Source: Hyphomicrobiales bacterium
GTDB lineage: Bacteria; Pseudomonadota; Alphaproteobacteria; Rhizobiales; UBA4765
Assembly (NCBI GenBank): GCA_027487195.1
Contig: JAIYEB010000190.1
Coordinates: 1-13,461 of the forward strand
DNA length: 13,461 nt
Direction of reading: 5' to 3'
Position numbers and translations under genes: made by a program. Position 1 is the first letter of the stretch, and every line of letters begins with the position of its first letter. Below, piece by piece: positions 7,049-13,461 of the stretch. The notes below the pieces were generated by a model. It ran no database searches. It was not told the DNA's origin and saw only the letters and a program-made list of their open reading frames with translations.

Positions 7049-8842
7049 TCAGAAGGCCTCGGCTGGCAACGACATCATGGTCTTAGAGCCGGTCGACAGG
7101 CGCGCCAGACGCAGGCTGGTCTCCGGCAACACGCGCTCGACATAGAAGCGGCCCGTGGCGAGCTTCGTCTCGTAGAAGGACTGAGAGCCATTCGCCGATG
7201 GCAGCTTTTCCTGCGCGGTCTTGGCCATCATCGCCCACATGTAGCCCATGGCGACGAGGCCAAAGAGATGCATGTAGTCCGATGAGCCAGCGCCCGCATT
7301 GTCAGGGTTCGACATGCCGTTTGCCATGAACCACATGGTGGCCTGCTCAAGATGGCCGACCGACTTCGCCAGAGGGTCCAGATAGGTCTTCAGCGCCGCA
7401 TTGCCCTCGTTCTCCGCGATGAAGGTCTTGACCTCCTGGAAGAACATCATGATGGCGCGCCCGCCATCCTTGCCAAGCTTGCGCCCGACCAGATCGAGCG
7501 CCTGAATGCCGTTTGCGCCTTCGTAAATCATGGCAATCCGGGCGTCGCGCACGAACTGCGACATGCCCCATTCCTCGACATAGCCGTGGCCACCGAAGAG
7601 CTGCTGGGCCTTGACCGCATTGTCAAAACCACGGTCGGTCAAAACGCCTTTGAGTACCGGCGTCATCAGCCCCATGTAATCGTCCGCCTTCTGGCGCTCC
7701 GACTGATCTTCCGACTTGTGCGCGACATCGCCCTTGAGAGCCGTCCAGAGCACGAAGGCACGGGCCGCTTCATTGAACGACTTGATCTCGAGGAGGGTGC
7801 GGCGGACATCCGGATGCACTATGATCGGGTCGGCCACCTTTTCCGGCGCTTTGGTGCCCGTGAGCGAACGGCCCTGCAGGCGGTCCTTGGCGTAGATCAC
7901 GGCGTTCTGATAGGCGATATCGGACTGGGCCAGACCCTGGACCGCAACGCCGAGGCGCGCCTCGTTCATCATCACGAACATGGCTGCAAGCCCGCGATGG
8001 GCCTCGCCAACCAGCCAGCCCGTTGCGCCATCATAGTTCATGACGCAGGTGGCGTTGCCGTGAATGCCCATCTTGTGCTCGATCGATCCGCAGGACACGG
8101 CGTTACGCGCACCAACCGTGCCGTCCTCATTGACGAGGAACTTCGGAACCACAAAGAGCGAGATACCCTTCACACCCTGTGGCGCACCATCGATGCGCGC
8201 GAGGACGAGATGGATGATGTTCTCGGTCATGTCGTGTTCGCCGGCCGAGATGAAGATCTTCTGGCCGCTGATCTTGTAGGAGCCGTCAGCCTGCGGGGCT
8301 GCCTTGCTCTTCAACAGACCAAGATCAGTACCGCAGTGCGGCTCGGTCAGGTTCATGGTCCCCGACCAGACGCCTTCGACCATTTTTGGCAGATACCGAC
8401 GCTTGATCTCGTCGGAGGCGTGGGTGTGGAGCGCGGCAACCGCGCCCTGCGTCAGGCCTGGGTACATGGCGAGCGCCATGTTCGAGGCTGACGAAAACTC
8501 GTTGATCACGATCGCAACCGCATATGGCAGACCCTGCCCGCCATAGTTTGGATCGATCGCCAGGCCGGTCCAGCCGCCCTGGCAATAGGCATCATAGGCT
8601 GCCTTGAAACCCTTGGGCGGGGTCACTGTGCCATCCGCATGCCGGGTGCAACCCTCCTGGTCACCGGACAGGTTCAGCGGATGCATCACCTCCTCGGCAA
8701 GCTTTGCGCCTTCTTCAAGGATGGCTTCCAGCGTTTCAGCCGACATGTCCTCAAAGCCCGGCAGATTGCCGTAGCGATCCATCCGGAACACATCGTTCAA
8801 CAAAAACAGTGAATCCTGAACAGGTGCCTTGTAGCTCGGCAT
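7049..8842 (-). CDS. Acyl-CoA dehydrogenase, large FadE/DmdC type with C-terminal extension
   Basis: A 597-residue acyl-CoA dehydrogenase, about 200 residues longer than the classical family. The extra length is mostly C-terminal (about 470-590), matching the acyl-CoA dehydrogenase C-terminal domain of the group that includes DmdC (3-methylmercaptopropionyl-CoA dehydrogenase) and many alphaproteobacterial 'FadE' proteins. Landmarks are LTEPHCGTDLG at 165-175 (FAD/substrate), QLFGGHGYVEEWG at 414-426 and IYEGANGIQALDL at 439-451. Glu441 in YEGA is the expected catalytic base, in the medium-chain position. Its place at the head of a thiolase/hydratase operon favours straight fatty acyl-CoA as substrate, while a role in dimethylsulfoniopropionate breakdown has no support from its neighbours. 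The start at 8842 is chosen because GGGGAGG lies about 6 nt upstream. An ATG eight codons earlier has no comparable site. It is the first structural gene after the MerR regulator. Confidence 0.9.
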   Translation of the reverse strand: MPSYKAPVQDSLFLLNDVFRMDRYGNLPGFEDMSAETLEAILEEGAKLAEEVMHPLNLSGDQEGCTRHADGTVTPPKGFKAAYDAYCQGGWTGLAIDPNYGGQGLPYAVAIVINEFSSASNMALAMYPGLTQGAVAALHTHASDEIKRRYLPKMVEGVWSGTMNLTEPHCGTDLGLLKSKAAPQADGSYKISGQKIFISAGEHDMTENIIHLVLARIDGAPQGVKGISLFVVPKFLVNEDGTVGARNAVSCGSIEHKMGIHGNATCVMNYDGATGWLVGEAHRGLAAMFVMMNEARLGVAVQGLAQSDIAYQNAVIYAKDRLQGRSLTGTKAPEKVADPIIVHPDVRRTLLEIKSFNEAARAFVLWTALKGDVAHKSEDQSERQKADDYMGLMTPVLKGVLTDRGFDNAVKAQQLFGGHGYVEEWGMSQFVRDARIAMIYEGANGIQALDLVGRKLGKDGGRAIMMFFQEVKTFIAENEGNAALKTYLDPLAKSVGHLEQATMWFMANGMSNPDNAGAGSSDYMHLFGLVAMGYMWAMMAKTAQEKLPSANGSQSFYETKLATGRFYVERVLPETSLRLARLSTGSKTMMSLPAEAF

Positions 8843-8881
8843 AGCGCCCTCCCCCTCTCCGGACATTGCCGGAACAGCTCC

Positions 8882-8924
8882 CGGGTTTCCCCGTTGGCGT
8901 GGATTTCATGACCACGCCGCCAAC
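8882..8924 (-). other. Structured 5' leader of the dehydrogenase operon (two hairpins)
   Basis: Within the 270-bp gap upstream of the large dehydrogenase, two hairpins lie side by side. One (8893-8924) has a perfect 7-bp GGCGTGG/CCACGCC stem extended by GTT/AAC past a 3-nt bulge. The other (8882-8893) is a small CGGG-GAAA-CCCG hairpin with a GNRA-type tetraloop on the transcribed strand. The two share base 8893 at their edges. Both would lie in the 5' untranslated RNA if the promoter at 8990-9019 is correct. No known riboswitch class is recognised. Confidence 0.4.
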
Positions 8925-8970
8925 AGCGTCAGGGATGCCCGCGTCCATTCGTTGGCGCAAGAGCTTATCC

Positions 8971-8985
8971 TTACGTAAACGTCAA
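8971..8985. promoter_or_regulatory. Candidate MerR/LiuR-type operator of the beta-oxidation operon
   Basis: On the minus strand the site reads TTGACGTTTACGTAA. It has two ACGT half-sites separated by TT, with TT/AA flanks. It lies about 130 bp upstream of the large dehydrogenase, just downstream of a promoter-like pair. ACGT-containing palindromes of this type are proposed for LiuR-type MerR regulators of branched-chain amino acid and fatty acid breakdown (from memory). The MerR gene immediately upstream is the natural partner. The assignment is inferred. Confidence 0.45.
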
Positions 8986-8989
8986 TCAC

Positions 8990-9019
8990 ATTATGTTGCG
9001 AGCGATAAGGGCATCGCAA
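8990..9019 (-). promoter_or_regulatory. Candidate promoter of the beta-oxidation operon
   Basis: On the minus strand, TTGCGA (9014-9019) and CATAAT (8990-8995, five of six matches to TATAAT) are separated by 18 bp. The ACGT box would fall at about the start of transcription, a place where a bound protein would block initiation. TTGCGA also forms an inverted repeat with TCGCAA 12 bp further on, which might be a second binding site. Also in this gap is a 6-bp inverted repeat at 9032-9051 (CCTCAC/GTGAGG), just downstream of the MerR gene, without a T-run. Confidence 0.4.
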
Positions 9020-9112
9020 CATTGCAGGATCCCTCACTGACAATTGTGAGGCTGGAACTGTGGTGTTGTCCAGACGAATGACGCAGTCAGGTTGCGACAA
9101 CGCGTGATGGCG

Positions 9113-9577
9113 TTACGTCGGGCGCTCGGAGGTCTTCTGGATGTGGGCAGTGAGCTTGTCGATCGTTTGCGTCAACTCATCGATGGCCTGATCGATGTCG
9201 CTGCGCTGGCGCTGAAGATTCGCCAGCTGATCGCGGAAGCGATGTTCGGCGACCTGCATCTGCGTGACCTGTCCATCGCGCAGGTCATAGAGGTCGAGCA
9301 TTTCCTTGATCTCGACCAGGCTGAAGCCAATCCGCTTGCCCATCAAGATGAGCTTGAGGCGTGCACGGTCGCGTCGGCTGTAAATGCGCGACAGCCCATC
9401 GCGCTGGGGGTCCAGCAGCGACTTGTCTTCATAAAACCTGAGAGTCCGTAGCGTAACGCCGAACTCCCGCGAGAGATCACCAATGGAGAACATATCCCGT
9501 CTCTCATTGCCGACTTCCGTGCCGGAGAGCATGACACTCGACAGCGCATTGACTGCAAAACCCGTTTCATCACTCAT
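9113..9577 (-). CDS. MerR-family transcriptional regulator of the beta-oxidation cluster
   Basis: A small regulator with a MerR winged helix-turn-helix starting at MFSIGDLSREFGVTLRTLRF (residue 29 of the form given), followed by YEDKSLLDP, the RIYSRRDRARLKLI wing region and then GFSLVEIKEML. The C-terminal ~50 residues form a single amphipathic helix (AEHRFRDQLANLQRQRSDID...) expected to make the antiparallel dimer coiled coil. No Cys pair is present, so metal or redox sensing is unlikely. Length and location fit the short MerR regulators (LiuR-like) that control acyl-CoA degradation genes in Proteobacteria. That role is inferred from context. It is on the same strand as, and 270 bp upstream of, the operon. 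The start is uncertain: ATG at 9577 (154 aa), 9532 (139 aa) or 9493 (126 aa, beginning right at the HTH and with a GAGA-rich site just upstream). Confidence 0.85.
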   Translation of the reverse strand: MSDETGFAVNALSSVMLSGTEVGNERRDMFSIGDLSREFGVTLRTLRFYEDKSLLDPQRDGLSRIYSRRDRARLKLILMGKRIGFSLVEIKEMLDLYDLRDGQVTQMQVAEHRFRDQLANLQRQRSDIDQAIDELTQTIDKLTAHIQKTSERPT

Positions 9578-9725
9578 CGGCTTGGTCCACCCCTTGAACC
9601 ACGTCGTTACGCCCCGCCGGCAAGGTTAGCCCGCTGTCTTGAGCCCCCGCCATCACCCGACGGTAAGGCGCGTCAGCGTTAGTAGTCCGCCTGGCTCAAC
9701 GGTAAAGTGGCAGCGCGAGACTAGG

Positions 9726-9740
9726 TTACGCCCCAGTTAA
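9726..9740. promoter_or_regulatory. CtrA-like box 1 (TTAC-N7-TTAA)
   Basis: Seven of eight positions match the CtrA consensus TTAA-N7-TTAA, with exact 7-bp spacing. It lies 149 bp upstream of the longest merR start and about 300 bp upstream of the podJ-like start, so it could act on either gene. CtrA is the cell-cycle response regulator of alphaproteobacteria. Binding is not shown. Confidence 0.35.
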
Positions 9741-9876
9741 ACGCGCGTCCATCGGCTTGTAAGTGCGTTTGGTCGGTTTCGAGTGGGCACAATGAGAGCC
9801 AACGGCGCACAGACCGTGACCGGCAGGATTTGTGTAAAATTAGCATATGGGCTGTCGACGCCGTGGCACGAAGCAG

Positions 9877-9891
9877 TTAACTTTCTAAAAA
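9877..9891. promoter_or_regulatory. CtrA-like half-box 2 (TTAA-N7-AAAA)
   Basis: The first half-site is perfect and the second matches at two of four positions, with correct 7-bp spacing, about 145 bp upstream of the podJ-like start. It is the weakest of the three elements and is supported mainly by its neighbours. Confidence 0.2.
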
Positions 9892-9933
9892 TACGCCTGA
9901 TTTGTCCGTCCAGGCGCTGTTCCTTCGTGCGCG

Positions 9934-9948
9934 TTAACCGGGCGTTTA
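9934..9948. promoter_or_regulatory. CtrA-like box 3 (TTAA-N7-TTTA)
   Basis: Seven of eight positions match TTAA-N7-TTAA with exact spacing, and the first half extends to the favoured TTAACC. It lies 88 bp upstream of the podJ-like ATG, where an activator could contact RNA polymerase. The GANTC site at 9986-9990, 38 bp downstream, could make this promoter sensitive to CcrM methylation. Confidence 0.4.
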
Positions 9949-9998
9949 CCCTGCCGGGAAAATCTGGGAGGCGGGGTGTCAGTCCGACTCTCCTGTTC

Positions 9999-10014
9999 GG
10001 CGCGTGCGCGCGCC
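9999..10014 (+). other. GC hairpin in the podJ-like 5' leader
   Basis: GGCGCG-TGCG-CGCGCC is a perfect 6-bp all-GC stem with a 4-nt loop ending 22 nt before the ATG. It would be part of the 5' untranslated RNA if transcription starts near box 3. No T-run follows, so it is not an intrinsic terminator. Confidence 0.4.
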
Positions 10015-10036
10015 GCGATAAGCGACGGGGCAACGA

Positions 10037-13000
10037 ATGGCCAGGCGAGACAACGGATATCGCGACCACGGCAGGGGCAGTCGCTCGGGCCAGGATCGCC
10101 CGTCGTTGCGTCATTGGGTCGACGACGTCATTGCCGAGGCAGCCGCGCTTGATCACCGCAACCGTTACGAGCGCGAGCGCAGCTCGTACGACAGCCGCGA
10201 TGAGATCTTTGAAGCGCTGGAGCATCTCGCGCGCCGCATTGGTGCAAATGAGCGGGCTGACCGCCCGGTTTCACCGCAGATGCAAAACCATGATGTCCGC
10301 GATGTGGAGACAGCGCTCAGGGCGCTTCTCGCCCGCGCCGGCGCTGGCAGCGAGCCGGACAACCGCCCCGATCCCGTGGCGCAAGCCATTACCAATCTCG
10401 AACGCCGGCTCGACGACATCTCAACGCGGATTGATTCGCGTTTTGAAGCGACAGCAAGCCGCGCGGACCCACTCCTGGATGGCATTCGCCAGCGCCTTGA
10501 AACGCTCGCAACCCGTATTGATGCACCCGCGCAAACCCGGATCGACCCCGATCATGAAGCGCGTCTTGCCCGCATCGAAGAGGCCCTGAACGGTCTGTCG
10601 AGCTCGGTGACGCGGCATCAGAGTGCTACAGTTTCGGCACGCGATGCCGACCGGATGAGCTGGAGCCGCGACATTGTAAATGCGACGGCGGCGAACCCCG
10701 AACTGGTGTCGGCCGTTCGTGAGATTGCCGAGCGCCAGAAGGCACTCGAAGCCAGTTTTGACCCTGACACCGCAATGCGCGCCATCGATGGCCGCCTTGC
10801 CCGCTACTCGGATGACCTTGCGCGCCGGATCGATGAGGCCCCGCGCAACGCCGTCGCCGACCTGCAGGAACGCCTTCGCGCGATGATTGACGAGCCAAGC
10901 CAGTCGATGCGTGGCGAAGTTGGTCGTTTGCAGGCGCAGGTCGCCAACCTTCAGGATGAAATCTCGAACGCCGTATCAGGCACAAGCCTTGCGGCCATTG
11001 TCGATGAAGTACGCCATCTCTCCGGCAAGCTCGACGAGGCACGCCGCACAGGCAATGTGACCGAAGGGCTGGGCCGCATTGAGCGCGAAATGAGCGCCAT
11101 TCGCGAAGTCGTGCAAACAGCGACACCTCGCGAGGCACTTGTCGAAATCGACAGCAAGATTGGTACGCTCGCACGCCGCCTGGACGAGTTTGGCGCTGCA
11201 ACCGATCCAGACACGGTCAAGCGCATTTCTGCTCAACTCGGGCAGGTTCAGCGCGTTGTGTCAGAGGCCATGCCGCTTGAGGCCTTCAAGACCCTGGTCT
11301 CGAACATCCAGTCGATTGACAGCAAGCTCACGCAGCTCTCCAGCCGGTCTGATACAGATGCCATCGAGGCGCTGCGCGCCGAGATCGTCGGGATGCGCGA
11401 CGTAATGGCGCAGCCGCCGGCTCCCATCCCGGCCTTTGACGAGTTGCGCGACGAAATCCGTGGTCTCAGGACCACGATGGACAAGCCGCAAGCGCCGCAA
11501 CAGCCGGCGTTTGACCCGACTGTCCTCGACGATTTCCGCGGCCGCTTCGAACGTCTGCAGCATTCCGTTGCGCGTCAGAGCGGAACAGAAACGGCGATCA
11601 AGGCGCTTGAGGCGCAGCTTCAGTCGCTCGGCACACGGATCGATGACGCAGCCCGCCCGCAAATCCCGGAAACATTGGTTGAGGACATTCGCTCCCAGAT
11701 CGGTGAGATTGCAAAACGCTCGCCTGAGATGCCGTTTGCGGCAATCGAAAAGCAGATCGGCGATTTGACCGGCAAGATCGACGCGATTTCACGGCGCGGT
11801 GGTGATCGCGGCCTTGAGTCGCTGGAAGCCCATATCAAGACGCTGGCCGACCGTTTTGGCGAGATTACGCCGGCTTCGAGCCGCGACCCGCTGATCGCGA
11901 CGCTGCACGAGAATTTCGAGGCCCTGCGCTCTTCAACACATAATAATGAGCGGCGCACTGCTGAAACCCTGTCGGCTGTCCATGACACGCTGATCAAGGT
12001 CATGGATCGTCTCGATACGCTTGATCGAAAGACACTCCAGCCAGCTGAGCGTCCGGTCACAGAGCCCCGCCTGCCGACCGCACAGACCATTGAACCGGCG
12101 CGCGCCACGCAGCCCCTTTCATCGCCACAACCGCAAACCGAAGCAGCGCCCGATCCCGCCCCTCGCGAAAACTCCGCACGCGGCGTCATTGCCGCTGCGC
12201 GCGCAGCTGCGATGCGTGCCGCCGAACAGTTGAAGTCCGAGCCCGCCCCCGCTCCTGCGGCAAAGCCGACACGGGAAGTGCCAGCTCATTCTTCTGGTGA
12301 TGATGCGCCGCTTGAGCCGGGCTCCGGCCGGCCCGGCATGGCGCTGCAGCCGCAGTTGCAAATGCCTTTGCAGATTCCCGCAGCTTCCATTCCAGCGGCG
12401 AATCCGGCTCCGGTTCAGGCCATGGATCCGGCAATGGCCGGCGAGAACCTGCGCCAGTCGTTCATTGCTGCCGCACGGCGCGCTGCGCAGGCCGCAACCG
12501 CAGAAGCTGAAGCCAAGCCGGCCAAGTCGAAGACCGCGCTCAAGCTTGAGTCGCTTGGGGCCAAGGCCAAGGCAAAGCCAGAGCCGGCTCAAACTGAAGA
12601 CACTTCGTCAGAGCCCAAGGCCGGCTTTGTTGGCAAGTTTGTGGATACGCTGAAGACCCGCCGCAAGCAGGTCGTCATGACCATGGGGGCGCTTGTGATC
12701 CTCATTGGTGCGCTCCAGGTGGTAAGCCTCCTGACTGGGCCATCGGGTCAAAGCGCTCAGACGCCGGCACCGGCCCCGTCCGTTGCAGCAACCGCCCAGA
12801 CTGGTGCGCCTGCGCGTTCCGAAGCCCGGATTGCACCGGGTTCGTCGAGCGATGCAGCAAGGACAGCATCGACCTCACCTGCAGCGCCCGGCGCACCGCC
12901 TGCGGCAGTCCGCGCGAACGTTCCTGAATTGCCGCAGGGCATTACATCCGCACGTCTGCGACAGGCCGTGGAAGCCGGTGAAGCGCGCGCAATCTACGAA

Positions 13001-13461
13001 GTTGGCATCCGCCTTTTCGAGGGACGAGGTGTTCAGCGTGATTCAGCGGCAGCCGCCCGCTGGTTCCGCATTGCGGCAGACCAGGATCACGCACCAGCGA
13101 TCTACCGCCTCGGCAACATGCTTGAGCGCGGCGATGCCGTGGTTCGGCGCGACATCCCCGAGGCAATGCGTCTTTATGAGCGCGCGGCAGCGGCGGGCAA
13201 CCGCAAGGCCATGCACAATCTGGCAGCACTTGTGGCAGCCGCAAACCCGCCTGACTATGAGCGCGCGTTCCGCCTGTTCGATCAGGCTGCGAACCTCGGC
13301 CTGGTCGACAGTCAATATAATCTAGCTGTCCTGCACGTGAATGGCCTTGGCACACGTCAGAATCTTACCGAGGCTTATCGCTGGTTTGCGATTTCGGCCC
13401 AGAATGGCGATCAGGAAGCAGGCCGCCAGCGCGATCAGATCGGAGCGCGCCTTGAAGGGCA
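10037..13461 (+). CDS. podJ: PodJ-like polar localization protein with coiled coils, one TM segment and Sel1 repeats (partial at right edge)
   Basis: A frame of 1141 complete codons is still open at the window edge. The start ATG is the first after an in-frame TAA at 10019, with GGGG 6 nt upstream. Residues about 40-690 are hydrophilic, with repeated coiled-coil-like LExxLxxLxxRID segments (for example RRLDDISTRID, RLETLATRID, KIGTLARRLDEF, QIGDLTGKID). Residues about 690-870 are Ala/Pro-rich and contain two related short motifs, VIAAARAAAMRAAEQ at 717-731 and FIAAARRAAQAA at 809-820. A single transmembrane helix spans about 879-901, after the basic KTRRKQ, placing the N-terminus in the cytoplasm. 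A Pro/Ala linker leads to Sel1 repeats from about 983 to 1135, with typical EVGIRLFEGRGV, AARWFRIAADQ and SQYNLAVLHVNGLGT units. This order matches PodJ, the new-pole scaffold of Caulobacter and Rhizobiales. A C-terminal peptidoglycan-binding domain would be expected beyond the edge. The gene is divergent from merR and unrelated to beta-oxidation. Other Sel1-repeat membrane proteins are the alternative. Confidence 0.85.
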   Translation, partial: MARRDNGYRDHGRGSRSGQDRPSLRHWVDDVIAEAAALDHRNRYERERSSYDSRDEIFEALEHLARRIGANERADRPVSPQMQNHDVRDVETALRALLARAGAGSEPDNRPDPVAQAITNLERRLDDISTRIDSRFEATASRADPLLDGIRQRLETLATRIDAPAQTRIDPDHEARLARIEEALNGLSSSVTRHQSATVSARDADRMSWSRDIVNATAANPELVSAVREIAERQKALEASFDPDTAMRAIDGRLARYSDDLARRIDEAPRNAVADLQERLRAMIDEPSQSMRGEVGRLQAQVANLQDEISNAVSGTSLAAIVDEVRHLSGKLDEARRTGNVTEGLGRIEREMSAIREVVQTATPREALVEIDSKIGTLARRLDEFGAATDPDTVKRISAQLGQVQRVVSEAMPLEAFKTLVSNIQSIDSKLTQLSSRSDTDAIEALRAEIVGMRDVMAQPPAPIPAFDELRDEIRGLRTTMDKPQAPQQPAFDPTVLDDFRGRFERLQHSVARQSGTETAIKALEAQLQSLGTRIDDAARPQIPETLVEDIRSQIGEIAKRSPEMPFAAIEKQIGDLTGKIDAISRRGGDRGLESLEAHIKTLADRFGEITPASSRDPLIATLHENFEALRSSTHNNERRTAETLSAVHDTLIKVMDRLDTLDRKTLQPAERPVTEPRLPTAQTIEPARATQPLSSPQPQTEAAPDPAPRENSARGVIAAARAAAMRAAEQLKSEPAPAPAAKPTREVPAHSSGDDAPLEPGSGRPGMALQPQLQMPLQIPAASIPAANPAPVQAMDPAMAGENLRQSFIAAARRAAQAATAEAEAKPAKSKTALKLESLGAKAKAKPEPAQTEDTSSEPKAGFVGKFVDTLKTRRKQVVMTMGALVILIGALQVVSLLTGPSGQSAQTPAPAPSVAATAQTGAPARSEARIAPGSSSDAARTASTSPAAPGAPPAAVRANVPELPQGITSARLRQAVEAGEARAIYEVGIRLFEGRGVQRDSAAAARWFRIAADQDHAPAIYRLGNMLERGDAVVRRDIPEAMRLYERAAAAGNRKAMHNLAALVAAANPPDYERAFRLFDQAANLGLVDSQYNLAVLHVNGLGTRQNLTEAYRWFAISAQNGDQEAGRQRDQIGARLEG

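Larger units (their letters stand above)
9578..10036. other. Divergent intergenic region between merR and the podJ-like gene
   Basis: These 459 bp lie between two divergently read genes. No convincing gene was found: the small frames here lack family features, and the plus-strand frame at 9783-10589 continues antiphase through the podJ-like gene. The stretch holds the degenerate TTAA-N7-TTAA elements, one GANTC site (GACTC at 9986-9990) and a GC hairpin, listed separately. It must contain the promoters of both flanking genes, but no clear -35/-10 pair was found. Confidence 0.6.

Noticed and set aside
7352..8491. Long plus-strand open frame (379 codons) opposite the large acyl-CoA dehydrogenase
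   Set aside because: Antisense shadow of a well-supported gene, with low-complexity composition and no family motifs. The plus-strand frames at 1280-2230, 2392-3252 and 4572-5495 are rejected for the same reason.
9032..9051. CCTCAC/GTGAGG inverted repeat as a terminator for merR
   Set aside because: Only 6 bp, an 8-nt loop and no T-run on the minus strand. It may be an operator half-site pair or chance.
9686..9735. tRNA-like string (GGCTCAACGGTA resembling a D-arm)
   Set aside because: No matching acceptor stem, anticodon arm or GGTTCRA T-loop could be laid out around it.
9783..10589. Plus-strand frame of 268 codons overlapping the start of the podJ-like gene
   Set aside because: It is out of phase with the podJ-like frame, Arg/Ser/Ala-rich, and its first 250 bp lie in a region with promoter-like features. 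No domain or ribosome-binding site supports it.

Overview
The window looks like ordinary chromosomal DNA from a GC-rich alphaproteobacterium. The closest fit is the Rhizobiales/Hyphomicrobiales, inferred from three things: an ArsR-methyltransferase regulator coupled to metF and metH, a MerR-headed beta-oxidation cluster with a DmdC/FadE-type dehydrogenase, and a large PodJ-like polarity protein with Sel1 repeats. I see no insertion sequence, phage, CRISPR, rRNA or tRNA gene. No gene set here looks like an undescribed system. The interest is mainly in candidate regulatory DNA.

Region 1 (1-2150, minus strand) is a methionine / one-carbon operon read right to left: an ArsR-type winged-helix regulator fused to a SAM-dependent methyltransferase, then metF (start overlapping the regulator's stop as ATGA), then the N-terminal 27 codons of a homocysteine S-methyltransferase (metH) running off the left edge. 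A near-perfect AT-rich palindrome covers the putative promoter of the regulator, which suggests autoregulation. The metF-metH gap holds a 12-bp stem-loop and a 17-bp tandem repeat.

Region 2 (2235-9577, minus strand) is a fatty-acid beta-oxidation cluster. From upstream to downstream it has a MerR-family regulator, a large acyl-CoA dehydrogenase (FadE/DmdC family), a second acyl-CoA dehydrogenase of the long-chain/isovaleryl catalytic type, a thiolase (FadA-like) and a bifunctional enoyl-CoA hydratase / 3-hydroxyacyl-CoA dehydrogenase (FadJ/FadB-like). Together these cover every step of the spiral: oxidation, hydration, second oxidation and thiolysis. The cluster ends in a hairpin plus T-rich tract about 100 bp past the last stop codon. 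Upstream of the first dehydrogenase are a promoter-like pair and an ACGT-N2-ACGT box that may be the MerR operator.

Region 3 (9578-13461, plus strand) is a 459-bp divergent intergenic region followed by a very long reading frame that starts at 10037 and is still open at the right edge (1141 codons seen). It encodes a cytoplasmic coiled-coil region, an Ala/Pro-rich region, one transmembrane segment and periplasmic Sel1 repeats, the layout of PodJ. The intergenic region carries degenerate TTAA-N7-TTAA elements and one GANTC site, which hints at CtrA/CcrM cell-cycle control.
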